Shown here: positions 1 through 11,342 of the stretch, in pieces
Layout of the letters: each line of letters begins with the position of its first letter
Numbering within the stretch: position 1 is the first letter of the stretch
Assembly: GCA_014843695.1 (NCBI GenBank)
Contig: CM026404.1
Location: 89,977,541 to 90,041,540 of the forward strand
From: Archivesica marissinica
Taxonomy: Eukaryota > Mollusca > Bivalvia > Venerida > Vesicomyidae
Length of the DNA: 64,000 nucleotides
Direction: 5' to 3'
Translations under genes and position numbers: made by a program
The notes under the pieces: generated by a model
Database searches by the model: none
The model's input: the letters and a program-made list of their open reading frames with translations, nothing else
Told to the model about the DNA's origin: nothing

Positions 1-128
1 TAATAATATAAGTTGTAAGAGCTAAATAAATTTGCATAGACTAATATAATACACGTATCAATTTGCAGATGAAGTATTTGAAAGACAGAGTATGAACTAA
101 ATATTTCTCCTCTAAATCTGATTTTCAG

Positions 129-236
129 ATTAACACCACTATAGAGAAGATGGACCTTGAAGGCAATTATATACTTGGAATAGGAACTCGTTTCCTCTCA
201 AAAGTTCTTAAGGATAATGTGTACGTCTCCGAACTG
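129..236 (+). CDS. LRR/EF-hand protein, exon a (first in window)
   Basis: First visible exon of a leucine-rich-repeat protein. The acceptor is tctgattttcag before 129 and the donor gtaagt follows 236. It encodes 36 residues in phase 0, with the LRR core MDLEGNYI followed by the helical half GIGTRFLSKVLKDN, typical of ribonuclease-inhibitor-type repeats of about 28 residues. It ends on VSEL, which continues directly into ILSENKM of the next exon. There is no start codon context or signal peptide here, so the N-terminus lies outside the window to the left. The family resembles LRRC74-type proteins; function is unknown. Confidence 0.85.
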
Positions 237-517
237 GTAAGTCAATGGACAAAAGTGCACGATATATACAAAGTTTTTAAATCAGAATTTGAAATCATGC
301 ATCTTTACTACACATTAAAAATATTAATATAACATTTTTCAATAAGGTTCATGAAAATGTTTAATAATACCTTTATTGGCATTTAAATGTCTAGTATATA
401 TACGATGTATTTTTTAACAGTTGTATTTAGCATTTATGTGTTGTGCATCACATACATATATGTGAATAAAAGAAGCACTGCTTCTTCAACAACAAAAAGG
501 TCAATGAATATTCGCCG

Positions 518-710
518 TGTCTCCGTGGCCCAGTGGTTATGGTGTCCGCATACGGAGCGGGAGATCGATGGTTCGAATCTCGTCAGGGATTCGTTCTGAT
601 ATGGCCGGCCATATGATTCGGGAAGTACTGATGTTCATAAAAAGAGGTGTCTCATAAGTCAGAAATGGCTGGCCCTTTAAATAACTGGCCCACTATAATA
701 AACAAACACT
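518..710 (+). mobile_element. tRNA-derived SINE, family E
   Basis: A tRNA-like head (tctccgtggcccagtggtta, then a B-box-like ggttcgaatctcg near 573) is followed by a body ending near cactataataaacaaac. A second copy lies on the minus strand at about 17600-17890, sharing the stretch around tgacttatgagacacc. It sits in the first visible intron. Confidence 0.7.
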
Positions 711-887
711 TTACTATACATTTACATTCAACGGTTGAGTTGCATGCACTATACCAGTCGCACATATGCCTCGGCGGTGGCGACTTTAAATAATTCTACT
801 CGCTCATGCAATAATTTACTAGTATTTCAAAATTTCGGTACAATATGCACATGGATAAATAATAACAACATGTTTTAAAAGTAGGAC

Positions 888-1010
888 AGACGGGTCAGCG
901 ATCCACTGGTTAATACATCGAACCGCGAATCCTGGTTAGATCACCTGTCTAACCATAATAATATGACAAGTCTGTCAGATTAGACTATAAACTGAGGTAT
1001 CATGTGTCGT
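888..1010 (+). mobile_element. Diverged SINE family A fragment
   Basis: Recognisable only by order of motifs shared with family A: gacgggtcagcgatccactgg, gtctaaccataataa, gtctgtcagat and aaactgaggtatcatgtgtcg. Heavily mutated and lacking the 3' half. Confidence 0.45.
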
Positions 1011-1023
1011 TAGTTTAAATACA

Positions 1024-1303
1024 GACGAATCTGTAGTCCAGTGGTAACACGCTGGACTGGTAATCCAGGGATCGCAGGTTCGTTCCCGTCTGACCCTAAT
1101 AAAATTAACAGTCTTTCAGATGGGACTTTAAACCGAGGTCTCGTGTCGGTGCTTTACACCGTGCACATAAAAGAATCAGAGGAGACTCTGGAATGGGGTC
1201 TCTGTCTGTATCATTGCACTATCCTCCAACAAATGTTAAAATGACTAATCTCTTCAGGAGGCGTCGCTTATATGGGCAACCGGTAGCGACGATAAATACA
1301 CGT
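1024..1303 (+). mobile_element. tRNA-derived SINE, family A
   Basis: Head tctgtagtccagtggtaaca with a B-box caggttcgttccc. The stem-loop ctgga-CTGGTAA-tccag looks like a tRNA anticodon arm with GGT (Thr-like). The body has the family signature gcgtcgct..atgggcaaccggtagcgacgataaat and a short A/C-rich tail. About 16 copies lie in this window. One copy (56872-57168) has a 12-bp target duplication that fixes the element limits. Confidence 0.85.
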
Positions 1304-1621
1304 AATACACACAAATCAGTATTCATGCAGGAGAAAGTAATATATCACACAAAATGCTAGTTTATAACTTTACAAGAAATAAACGACACTCACGAGTTTG
1401 TTTCAATTAATGAAAATGCTGCTGTGTGTTGGCTTGGAACTTCATTAATTTGATTAATCATGAACTTTAGAATGTTTTGGATGACACCAATACATTATAC
1501 GTTAAAGTGCGGAGAATCCCACATTGGAGTTATTTAATTTGGAAAGAATACTATTAAGTGCGAATAGTTGAAATGCAAAGAAACTTTATATATAGAAAAC
1601 AAGTGTGAAGAAGCACTGAAC

Positions 1622-2868
1622 TTCAATGTGTACCATACTCGAGTGACTCGGGTACCATAATCGAGTGACTGACTCGGGTACCATACACATGTGACTCTGG
1701 TACCATACTCGTGTGACTCGGGTACCATACTCGTGTGACTCGGATACCATACTCGAGTGACTCGGGTACCAAAGTCGAGTGACTCGGGTACCATAATAGA
1801 GTGACTGATTCGGGTACCATACTCGAGTGACTCGGGTACCATACTCGTGTGACTCGGGTACCATACTCGTGTGACTCGGGTACCATACTCGTGTGACTCG
1901 GGTACCAAACTCGTGTGACTCGGGTACCATACTCGTGTGACTCGGGTACCATACTCGTGTGACTCGGGTACCAAACTCGTGTGACTCGGGTACCATACTC
2001 GTGTGACTCGGGTACCATACTCGTGTGACTCGGGTACCATACTCGTGTGACTCGGGTACCATACTCGAGTGACTCGGGTACCAAACTCGAGTGACGCGGA
2101 TACCATACTCGAGTGACTGGAGTACCAAACTCGTGTACCATACTCGAGTGACTCGGGTACCAAACTCGAGTGACTGGAGTACCAAACACGTGTACCATAC
2201 TCGAGTGAATCGAGTACCATAATCGTGACTCGGGTACCATACTCGAGTGACTCGGGTACCAAACTCGATTGACTCGAATACCATACTCGAGTGACTGGAG
2301 TACCAAACTCGTGTACCATACTCGATTGACTCGGTGCCATAATCGTGACTCGGGTACCATACTCGAGTGACTCGGGTACCAAACTCGAGTGACTCGGATA
2401 CCATACTCGAGTGACTGGAGTACCAAACTCGTGTACCATACTCGATTGACTCGGGTACCACACTCGAGTAACTCGGGTACCATATTCGAGTGACTCGGGT
2501 ACCATATTCGAGTGAATCGGGTACCATACTCGAGTGACTCTGGTACCATACTCGAGTGATTCGGGTACCATATTCGTGTGACTCGTGTACCATACTCGTG
2601 TGACTCGGGTACCATACTCGAGTGACTCGGGTACCATACTCGTGTGACCCGGGTACCATACTCGAGTGACTCTGGTATCATACTCGTGTGAATCGGGTAC
2701 CATACTCGTGTGACTCGGGTACCATACTCGTGTGACTCGGGTACCATACTCGTGTGACTCGAGTACCATGCTCGTGTGACTCGGGTACCATACTCGTGTG
2801 ACTCGGGTACCATACTCGTGTGACTCGGGTACCATACTCGTGTGACTCGGGTACCATACTCGTGTGAC
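1622..2868. repeat. 22-bp minisatellite, about 56 copies
   Basis: Unit ccatactcgtgtgactcggg plus ta (22 bp), with each unit holding a GGTACC palindrome. The unit is not a multiple of three, so three minus-strand frames stay open for hundreds of codons. These reading frames are repeat artefacts. The middle part (about 2090-2500) is shuffled and has shortened units; both ends are regular. Confidence 0.97.
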
Positions 2869-2978
2869 GTAACTCTATTTGTGTGGCTCGTGTATCTCTA
2901 CTCAAGCTTCAGAACGATATTGAGATAGAGTATTTGACAACGAATAGTTGTATATAAAGTCAAATACGCAAACGTAAC

Positions 2979-3243
2979 ACGTGGTAACACGCTGGACTGG
3001 TAATCCAGGGATCGCAGGTTCGATCCCCCGTCTGACCATAATAAAATTAACAGTCTTTCAGATGGGACGTTAAACCGATGTCTCGTGTCGGTGCTTTACA
3101 CCGTGCACGTAAAAGAACCAGAGGAGATTCTGGACTGAGTCTCCGTCTGTATCATTGCACTATCCTCCAAAAGTTAATGTAACTACTCTCTTCAGGAGGC
3201 GTCGCTCATATGGGCAACCGGTAGCGACGATAAATAAACGTAA
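2979..3243 (+). mobile_element. SINE family A, 5'-truncated
   Basis: Starts within the tRNA-like head at gtggtaacacgctggactgg, has the B-box ggttcgatccccc, and ends with the gcaaccggtagcgacgataa tail. It lies just right of the 22-bp array. Confidence 0.85.
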
Positions 3244-3559
3244 AAACGCACGTATTTTAATGGAATCAGTTATAAATGTACACTCGTTATGCTTTTTAAA
3301 CAGATCCGTCTGGGGCCAGGGAAAAATCTATTTTAATCTCCGAATATGTTAATCAGCCGCCTGTTCTCGTATCACGGTATGGCATATTTGTCTGTGGACC
3401 TAAGCATAACATTTGACCCAATTACATTGGACCAAATGTTTATATCTGCTACATTGTAGAAGTTATACCCCCTTAAATGAAATAGAACTAGTTTGTAATG
3501 TACATACACATGCAGATTTAAACCCAGCGTATACCTATTTAGGGTGTAGGGCATGTCAA

Positions 3560-3757
3560 AGCAACAATATTGGAGGTCCGGAGTTCGAGCCCCGCTGGAG
3601 CCGTTACGATTGTTCCCTTAGGCAAGGCATTTAAATTCCACATTGTCTCTTCTCTCTCCTTCATGGCGATGGATTCCATCAGGAATGAGGTCTCGAGAGT
3701 GATTAATATAAGTTGAAAGAACTTGTTTCGCAATCGAGCTAAAATAAATTTGTATAA
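3560..3757 (+). mobile_element. SINE family B, head diverged
   Basis: Family B motifs in order: ggtccggagttcgagccccg, gttacgattgt, cccttaggcaaggcattta, gcgatggattccatcagga, and tail aaataaatttgtataaacta. The first part of the tRNA-like head is not recognisable. Family B recurs at 18.7, 22.0 and 42.9 kb on plus and at 5.6, 24.1 and 53.3 kb on minus. Confidence 0.8.
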
Positions 3758-3759
3758 AC

Positions 3760-4309
3760 TAAACGACTTCCAGTTATAACTATGTCATTGCATTGTTCCT
3801 ATATCATATGTTGACACAATGTGACCTAGTCTAGTCCAAATATTTAGACCTGAAAAATGTAACATAATTATATCGAACAAAAAATATGTAGAGGTCTTAT
3901 ATATAGTACCAAAAATTATGCTTATAATAATGATTGATCAAATATGTGTTATTGTGTGGTAACATAATTATTTTTAGACCAATGTCTTTTTGTAAATAAC
4001 GAGAATTTTGTTCAGATTTTTATGTAAGTACATGTCTATATATTTATTTTACTTCTATTGTACAACGCCAGTGAATATACTATGTGTAAAATTAGGCGTT
4101 TTATCAAATTAAACAGTTTCAGTTTCAGCTTCAGTACTAAATGTAAGCTATCCTATTCGACAAGTTAGTTTAATCATATTCGACAAGTCGAGATGCATCT
4201 GTCAGATAGGTTTTTACCGTATCAAGTGCTTTATATAATGTGTCTGCAGTTCCCTCGACTAATTCATTATTTACATTACCCGTGCTAATTACTGGTTGAC
4301 GACATTGTT
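3760..4309. other. Intron sequence, nothing recognised
   Basis: AT-rich intronic sequence with no open frame, splice pair or repeat that I can recognise. Confidence 0.5.
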
Positions 4310-4755
4310 TCAGTTATCCTGAAGTTGCATGCAATGGCGTGAGATTATGTAAGGGAGATCACCCACAATGTTCAGATATCCTGAAGTTGTATGCAATGGC
4401 GTGAGATTATGTAAGGGAGATCACCCACAATGTTCAGATATCCTGAAGTTGTATGCAATGGCGTGAGATTATGTAAGGGAGATCACCCACAATGTTCTGA
4501 TATCCTGAAGTTGCATGCAATGGTGTGAGATTATGTAAGAGAGATCACCCACAATGTTCAGATATCCTGAAGTTGCATGCAATGGCGTGAGATTATGCAA
4601 GGGAGATCACCCACAATGTTCAGATATCCTGAAGTTGCATGCAATGGCGTGAGATTATGTAAGGGAGATCACCCACAATGTTCAGATATCTTGAAGTTGC
4701 ATGCAATGGCGTGATATTATGTAAGGGAGGTCACCCACAATGTTCTGATATCTCT
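4310..4755. repeat. 62-bp minisatellite, about 7 copies
   Basis: Unit begins atcctgaagttgcatgcaat, followed by ggcgtgagattatgtaaggg, agatcacccacaatgttcag and at. Copies are very similar, with a few point changes (tgcatgc or tgtatgc, ggag or gagag). The next 300 bases to the right hold nothing recognisable. Confidence 0.95.
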
Positions 4756-5066
4756 TGAAATGTGGCCATGTTTCAATATGTATTATTATTATTCGTTTTG
4801 TTTGACAGAATAACATACTGATATTGTTAGAAGGTTCTAGAAATGTTATTCTATACACAACAATAATAACAAACTAAAATACTTCATAAAGTTCCCAAAA
4901 CTAAGCGTAATTAAGTAACAGATTCCCAACGTGATACTTTGTCTTAATTTCTTCCGTATGGGTGTCGTATACATGCATAGGCCCCTATGTTCTATTGTGA
5001 AATCAGGTAGGTATTAAATTAGATTAAAGCAAATATTTTGACGAGGCTATTAACGCAATTGTAGCT

Positions 5067-5290
5067 GTTCGATTAGCGCAGTGGTTAGCGCGCTCGCTTA
5101 TCACCAATGCAACCCGGGTTCGATTCTCGGACTGGGTAGTGTGTGAGATGATACGGTTGTCGCCAGATCGGACATGTGGGTTTTCTCCGGGCACTCCGGT
5201 TTTCTCCAACACGAATGATCACATTTACGCTTTCATCCGCGCTAATGAACGTGCTTAATATAAGTTGTTATAGCTTGTTTTCGCATTCAT
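5067..5290 (+). mobile_element. tRNA-derived SINE, family C
   Basis: Head gattagcgcagtggttagcg with B-box gggttcgattctcg, then the body gtgggttttctccgggcact, cacgaatgatcacatttacg and cttaatataagttgttatag. Other copies: minus 30535-30780 and 34262-34490; fragments at 20092, 48800 and 59867. Confidence 0.8.
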
Positions 5291-5547
5291 TGCAAGATAT
5301 TGTTTATAATTTGTTTTATTTAGGGCACATGAGTGTGCGTGTACAAAATAAAACAGTTAATTAATTAAAGACTAAACTGACATAAATACATTAACATGCA
5401 TATAATGAATAGGGACATGGAATTATTCATACCAACAATAGAGTGAACTGCTCAGATATAATAGAATGAAATAAAATAATGTACTTGTGTAATAAAATAC
5501 TAAATTTGAGCAAAATTAATCCAATTTCCTATCTTAGCTTAAACAGA

Positions 5548-5745
5548 TTTCTTTTAGCTCGATTGCGAAACAAGTTCTTATAACTTATATTAATCACTCT
5601 CGAGACCTCATCCCTGATGTAATCCATCGCCGTGAGGAAGAGAGAGATAAGAGGCAACGTGGAATTGGGGCTCGAACTCCTGGCCTTTCGCATCATGTGC
5701 ACACAAACGCGCTACCGCTGTCCTATCAATACTTCATACTTTAAG
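5548..5745 (-). mobile_element. SINE family B
   Basis: Reverse complement of family B: tttagctcgattgcgaaaca, tcgagacctcatccctgatg, atccatcgccgtgagg and gggctcgaactcctgg. The head end is mutated. It ends about 150 bp before the next exon. Confidence 0.8.
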
Positions 5746-5891
5746 CACATTATTACATACTATTTAAAAGCAAAACAATAACAAAAACAGAAACCCAACA
5801 AAAACACAGAGTGCATGGCAATGTACATGCATATATGTACAAACTCACAGCTTCTATATGAAATACAATATATGTTTTGTCTCTTTTCTAG

Positions 5892-5985
5892 ATATTATCA
5901 GAAAACAAGATGGGCAACTCCGGTGCGAGGGCAATATGTGATTTATTGTTGGAAAATAAAACGATAACATACTTAGATCTCAAAG
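5892..5985 (+). CDS. LRR/EF-hand protein, exon b
   Basis: Acceptor tgtctcttttctag, donor after 5985 (g|gttgtc, a weak donor). Enters in phase 0 and leaves after one base of a codon. It encodes ILSENKMGNSGARAICDLLL and ends TITYLDLK, i.e. one complete ribonuclease-inhibitor-type LRR plus the first strand of the next. Reading on past the donor loses the LRR pattern. Joining to exon c gives LDLKGNNI, which restores it exactly. Confidence 0.85.
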
Positions 5986-6067
5986 GTTGTCACATTTGTA
6001 TGTTTAGTTTGTGCATTTGGTTTTATATAGTTGTGTATAAAAAGAACCTTTCTATAGATATATTTCT

Positions 6068-6150
6068 CTCGCAAAATACTCTCGCAAAATACTCGCAAAA
6101 TACTCTCGCAAAATACTCGCAAAATACTCGCAAAATACTCTCGCAAAATA
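6068..6150. repeat. Short tandem repeat, ctcgcaaaata
   Basis: About eight copies of tcgcaaaatac or ctctcgcaaaatac, irregular, within an intron. Confidence 0.85.
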
Positions 6151-6394
6151 CATAGTTTTAGTATATCCATTCGTCACACCAAAATCAGTTGCTCAACCAA
6201 ATGATATTTTGATATTTTATTTCTGAATTCCAATAGGCTCAAAAGCCCATGCGGACATATACATGCATACTTTATGGCAAACAGTGATAATAGCATAAAT
6301 TATATAAATACTTATATAAAATGTATTTATGAAAACATTTATGTATCAAATCATGTCGTATTTTGTTTGTTGATTTGTTGATTTGTTTGTTTAA

Positions 6395-6560
6395 AGCAGC
6401 ACCAACAGCTTAGGTCATATGGCGTCTCTCCAGCTGTTATTAGTGGGGGAAGACCCCATGTGCCCCCACCTCAAGCAGTATTTCAGGTACGGGTGGGCAT
6501 GGTAGACCCACTGCCAGCTGGATTGCTTCCTCAAATGAAATAATTCAACACCCCCGTGGA
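6395..6560 (-). mobile_element. SINE family F, partial
   Basis: Shares tcaagcagtatttcaggtac, ggtgggcatggtagaccc, cagctggattgcttcctca and atgaaataattcaacacccc (complement orientation) with copies at 23.7, 34.1, 52.1 and 58.6 kb. Confidence 0.65.
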
Positions 6561-6873
6561 ATTTCAACGAATGTAACCATTCACCCGCGTATGCCTAAAA
6601 TCATGTAAGATACAATAGATATGGAGGTTTCCTTGAATCACCCATATTCACCGTCGATTGAACAAATCGTATTTACTGCTCGAAGTTGATACAACACAGC
6701 CGAATGAAAGTTCTCAAAATGGCTGCAAATTACTGATTCACTTCAATCGAGTTCATGTGCGACTGTATTAACTATTACACGTTGTTACTATGTGTTGTAT
6801 ATGGTTGCTAAGTGTCGTAAGAGTAAGAGATGTGTATGCATCAATCTATGTATATTGTACATTTATAATGCAG

Positions 6874-6923
6874 GAAACAACATCGAAGATGGCGCAGCTG
6901 ACGATTTCTATGGCATGCTTTCG
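6874..6923 (+). CDS. LRR/EF-hand protein, exon c
   Basis: A 50-nt exon, acceptor ttataatgcag, donor gtagta after 6923. It completes a glycine codon split with exon b, then encodes NNIEDGAADDFYGMLS, the second half of an LRR (LDLKGNNI...). It leaves in phase 0 and joins KNTDLKTLILRHNNF of exon d with the repeat register intact. Too short to stand out as an open frame, so the call rests on phase and LRR register. Confidence 0.8.
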
Positions 6924-6959
6924 GTAGTACAGTTTATCAGTGTCACTTTAATTCATTAT

Positions 6960-7190
6960 TTGTGTGTGTTTTACGTTTATTTATCGTCGCTATCGGTTGA
7001 TTACGAGATTAGTCATTTTAGATTTTGGAGGATAGTGCAATGATACAGACAGAGACCCATTCCAGAGTATACTCTGGTTCTTTTACGTGCACAGTGAAAG
7101 CACCGACATGAGACCTCGGGTTAACGTCCCATCTGAAAGGATCAGACGGGGGATCGAACCTGCGGTCCCTGGATTACCAGTCCAGCATGT
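6960..7190 (-). mobile_element. SINE family A
   Basis: Reverse complement of family A, from the gtgtgttttacgtttattta tail at 6960 to the tRNA-like head (gattaccagtccagca) near 7185, where the 65-bp array begins. About 60 bp of the body near the tail are rearranged. Confidence 0.85.
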
Positions 7191-7194
7191 ATTT

Positions 7195-9376
7195 AACGGT
7201 TGAACAGAGGTCATGGGGTATCGTCTATGGAACTGTGTATTGGTTTGTACGTATTTAACGGTTGAACAACTGAGATCATGGGGTATCGTCTATGGAACTG
7301 TGTATTGGTGTGCACGTATTTAACGGTTGAACAACTGAGATCATGGGACATCGTCTATGGAACTGTGTATTGGTGTGCACGTATTTAGCGGTTGCACTGA
7401 GGTCATGGGGTATCGTCTATGGAACTGTGTATTGGTTTGTATGTATTTAACGGTTGAACAACTGAGATCATGGGGTATCGTCTATGGAACTGTGTATTGG
7501 TGTGCACGTATTTAACGGTTGAACAACTGAGATCATGGGGTATCGTCTATGGAACTGTGTATTGGTTTGTACGTATTTAACGGTTGCACTGAGGTCATGG
7601 GGTATCGTCTATGGAACTGTGTATTGGTTTGTACGTATTTAACGGTTGAACTGAGATCATGGGGTATCGTCTATGGAACTGTGTATTGGTTTGTACGTAT
7701 TTAACGGTTGAACTGAGATCATGGTGTATCGTCTATGGAACTGTGTATTGGTGTGTACGTAGTTAACGGTTGAACAACTGAGATCATGGGGTATCGTCTA
7801 CGGAACTGTGTATTGGTGTGTACGTATTTAACCCATTTCATTCTGGATACAATTAAAGGCTTACGCTGCGTGCTTATCAGGATCTATGTTGTTTGCTGCA
7901 TAGCTAAGTATCTTAGCAAGATCATCTGAATAGTAAACAGCATAGAGTCTGATCAGATGGCACGTTCTGTGGCGGATGATATGACTCTATGTTCTTTGCA
8001 AATACTGTTTGAACGCTATCCAGAATCAAATGGGTTAATGGTTGAACTGAGAACATGGGGTATCGTTTATGTGATTTGTGTATTGGTTTGTACGTATTTA
8101 ACGGTTGAACAACTGAGATCATGGGGTATCGTCTATGGAACAGTGTATTGGTTTGTACGTATTTAACGGTTGAACAACTGAGATCATGGTGTTTCGTCTA
8201 TGGAACAGTGTATTGGTTTGTACGTATTTAACGGTTGAACAACTGAGATCACGGGGTATCGTCTATGGAACTGTATATTGGTTTGTACGTATTTAACGGT
8301 TGAACAACTGAGATCATGGGGTATCGTCTATGGAACTGTGTATTGGTTTGTACGTATTTAACGGTTGAACAACTGAGATCATGGTGTATCGTCTATGGAA
8401 CTGTGTATTGGTTTGTACGTATTTAACGGTTGAACAACTGAGATCATGGGGTATCGTCTATGGAACTGTGTATTGGTTTGTACGTATTTAACGGTTGAAC
8501 AACTGAGATCACGGGGTATCGTCTATGGAACTGTGTATTGGTGTGTACGTATTTAACGGACGGTTGAACAACTGAGATCATGGGGTATCGTCTATGGAAC
8601 TGTGTATTGGTTTGTACGTATTTAACGGTTGAACAACTGAGATCATGGGGTATCGTCTATGGAACTGTGTATTGGTTTGTACGTATTTAACGGTTGAACA
8701 ACTGAGATCATGGTGTATCGTCTATGGAACTGTGTATTGGTTTGTACGTATTTAACGGTTGAACAACTGAGATCATGGGGTATCGTCTATGGAACTGTGT
8801 ATTGGTTTGTACGTATTTAACGGTTGAACAACTGAGATCATGGTGTATCGTCTATGGAACTGTGTATTGGTTTGTACGTATTTAACGGTTGAACAACTGA
8901 GATCATGGGGTATCGTCTATGGAACTGTGTATTGGTTTGTACGTATTTAACGGTTGAACAACTGAGATCATGGTGTATCGTCTATGGAACTGTGTATTGG
9001 TTTGTACGTATTTAACGGTTGAACAACTGAGATCATGGGGTATCGTCTATGGAACTGTGTATTGGTTTGTACGTATTTAACGGTTGAACAACTGAGATCA
9101 CGGGGTATCGTCTATGGAACTGTGTATTGGTGTGTACGTATTTAACGGACGGTTGAACAACTGAGATCATGGGGTATCGTCTATGGAACTGTGTATCGGT
9201 TTGTACGTAGTTAACGGTTGAACTGAGAACATGGGGTATTGTCTATGGAAATGTGTATAGGTTTGTACGCATTTAACGGTTGAACAACTGAGATCATGGG
9301 GTATCGTCTATGGAACTGTGCATTGGTTTATACGTATTTAACGGTTGAACAACTGAGATCATGTGGTATCGTCTAT
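7195..9376. repeat. 65-bp minisatellite, about 30 copies
   Basis: Unit gtacgtatttaacggttgaa, caactgagatcatggggtat, cgtctatggaactgtgtatt, ggttt. Shorter units lack caa-ct. A variant with ttaacggacggttgaa occurs at about 8557 and again at about 9146, 588 bp (nine units) apart, pointing to duplication of multi-unit blocks. A MITE interrupts the array at 7832-8034. Confidence 0.97.
7832..8034. mobile_element. piggyBac-like MITE inserted in the 65-bp array
   Basis: 203 bp, no coding capacity. Inverted ends CCCATTTCATTCTGGATA and CCCATTTGATTCTGGATA. Both flanks are TTAA (7828-7831 and 8035-8038), and the array unit itself carries a TTAA at this point, so the empty site can be read from neighbouring copies. 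A TTAA target and a terminal CCC are piggyBac traits. Assignment of the mobilising enzyme is inference. Confidence 0.85.
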
Positions 9377-9555
9377 GAGCATAGTATTATGAATAATCGT
9401 TATGCTAAGGAAAATAATTATATACATTGTACATGAAAAAACAAAACAACAACAAAACCCCAGAAAAAAGTGTTTTACTGCACGAGGTACTCACATACCT
9501 CTCTCCATCTCACCACAGTATTGCCATCTTTCTATCGCTGCAATATACGAATATA

Positions 9556-11048
9556 TATACTGAGTCAAAAAAGAAACGATACCTGGTGTTTATGTGTCTA
9601 TAATTTCAACATTTATTAAGAAAATTCTTTGAAAATTCATAAGATGATAGTCCAACATGTTTGAAAGAGGAGCACATAAAGCATAATGAGCCTCCGAAAC
9701 TGTCTGCTGCGTGATGACGTAATTCGTCGGACAGGAGTCTAATGGAGTTTTCACACAGACGTCAATACCGAGTATGGGCACCATTTGCGTCTCTCACTAC
9801 AATGCACCGCCGTCGCATCGAACGGAAGAGTGTCTGAATCTCTTGCTGGTCAATATGTGTCCACTCCTGACTCAAAACATTCCTCAGTTGGTTTAACGTT
9901 ACCGACTGACGTCGTCTGACGCGGCGGTCTAACGTATCCCATACATGTTCTATGGGTGACAAGTCTGGTGACAAAGCAGGCCACGGCAGAGTTTCAATAT
10001 TGTTCTACTCCAATAATGTGATGGAAATCCGAGCAGTATGACACCTGGCGTTGTCCTGTTGGAACAGTGTGACGTTTCCGTTGGCGTTAAAGAACTGCAC
10101 AACAACTGGCGCAAGGATCTCATCCACAGTACCGCTGGGCGTTTAGGTTCCCGTCCACCACTAACAGTTCAGTGCGACTGCCGAAGGTGATACCGCCCCA
10201 CGCCATAACGGTTCCGCCCCCGAACAGATCGACCTGACGTACACATGCGTCGGCGTAACGTTCACCGCGTCTGCGATATACCCGCTCTCTGCCATCCGCT
10301 CTACGCAAACAGAACCGCGATTCATCGCTAAACATCACCGAATTCCACTGTAACCGAGTCCAGCGAGCACGTTCCGTCGTCCATTCCCGCCGTACGTCAC
10401 GGTGACGTCGTGTCAGGATGGGTCCATCGTATGGCCGATAGGCACGAATGCCACTATCACCGAGCCGGTTCCTGACTGTTTGTGCACTGATGCGATTGTT
10501 GGTCATCCCAGGAGTAACGGCAGCGTAAATGTGACGTCCGAATGTGACGGTCCTGTTCACGCGTCGTCACACGTGGTCGACCAGATCTTGGACGGTCGTC
10601 CACCGATCCATGTGTTCGATAACGTCGAAGTAGACGTGTTATCGTGATCCGCGTAACCCCGAGTCGATTTGCGACGTCACGCTGACGTAAACCGCCGGCA
10701 ATCATGCCAATGGCACGCATTCTCTGATTGCGGTTTAGCCTAGGCATTTTGTTAGAGGTAACAATGGGTATGTAAGGTGTTTTTCCTCGATGCTAATGCA
10801 ATACCAGTACAATAAACCGGTTTTCCGATTTGTACATGTGCAGGAAGTTGTCTTTGTTGAGGAGCACGTGCAAATCGGAAATTCGGCGTCCCAGGATTAT
10901 CGGGTGTTTATTTACCTGTGTTTATGGTTGGCTGACGTTGCAATAAGATACCCGGTACTGATACGTAATAATATACTAAACCTTTCTATGGTTTTATCCA
11001 TTTTACGTCATTTTTAGTTTGGTATCGTTTCTTTTTTGACTCAGTATA
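9556..11048 (-). mobile_element. Tc1-like DNA transposon, inactive
   Basis: Inverted ends tactgagtcaaaaaagaaac (at about 9558) and its complement (to about 11046), each flanked by TA. About 1.49 kb, the usual Tc1 size, enclosing a broken transposase gene on the minus strand. Located in the intron between exons c and d of the LRR gene. 9377-9555 is unremarkable sequence with a poly-A/C stretch. Confidence 0.9.
9762..10747 (-). pseudogene. Tc1-family transposase, frameshifted
   Basis: Starts MPRLNRNQRMRAIGMIAGG with a helix-turn-helix DNA-binding region (LRQRDVANRLGVTRITITRL), then the catalytic part: MFSDESRFCL (first Asp), QQDNARCH (second Asp) and SPDLSPIEHVWD (Glu). Thirty-four residues separate the second Asp from Glu, the DD34E signature of Tc1. 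The frame is broken near 10540 and again near 10125 (one extra base), and an in-frame stop falls about 16 codons after QQDNARCH. It cannot make a full-length enzyme. The C-terminus ends RDANGAHTRY and stop. Confidence 0.92.
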
Positions 11049-11174
11049 TAACTAACGCTTTATGTTTTTTAAAGCATGAGACCACATATCGACATTTCCT
11101 ATGACAGGTAATAAAGTCTCATGTGTTAAATGCCATTAGCGTATCCATAGTAACATACCTACCTGTTTCCTTAG

Positions 11175-11342
11175 AAAAACACAGATCTGAAGACGTTGAT
11201 TCTACGTCACAACAATTTTGAAGACGAAGGTGCTAAGGTGTTGAAAGAGGCACTGATGGAAAACGACACACTAAAGACCATAGATATGAGTTGGAATCAC
11301 TTTCAGTGGCGGGGATGCTGCGCCATAGCTGAGGGGATTGCG
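11175..11342 (+). CDS. LRR/EF-hand protein, exon d
   Basis: 168 nt, exactly two 28-residue LRR units, phase 0 at both ends. Acceptor acctgtttccttag, donor gtgggt. It encodes KNTDLKTLILRHNNFEDEGA and, further on, LKTIDMSWNHFQWRGCCAIA. The 84-nt modularity is characteristic of ribonuclease-inhibitor-type LRR genes. The cysteine pair in the second unit is unusual for the consensus. No recognisable element lies in the ~330 bases that follow. Confidence 0.9.

Noticed and set aside
61..105. Possible earlier exon start after atttgcag at 61-68
   Set aside because: The frame from there meets a stop within nine codons; the acceptor before 129 fits the LRR register.
1534..2835. Minus-strand open frames of 357-433 codons (VTRVWYPSHTSMVPESHEYG repeats)
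   Set aside because: All three frames are open because the 22-bp unit has no stop in any frame; no splice, start or codon signature.
4310..4755. CRISPR-like array
   Set aside because: Units are contiguous with no unique spacers and the sequence is clearly animal; same for all other arrays.
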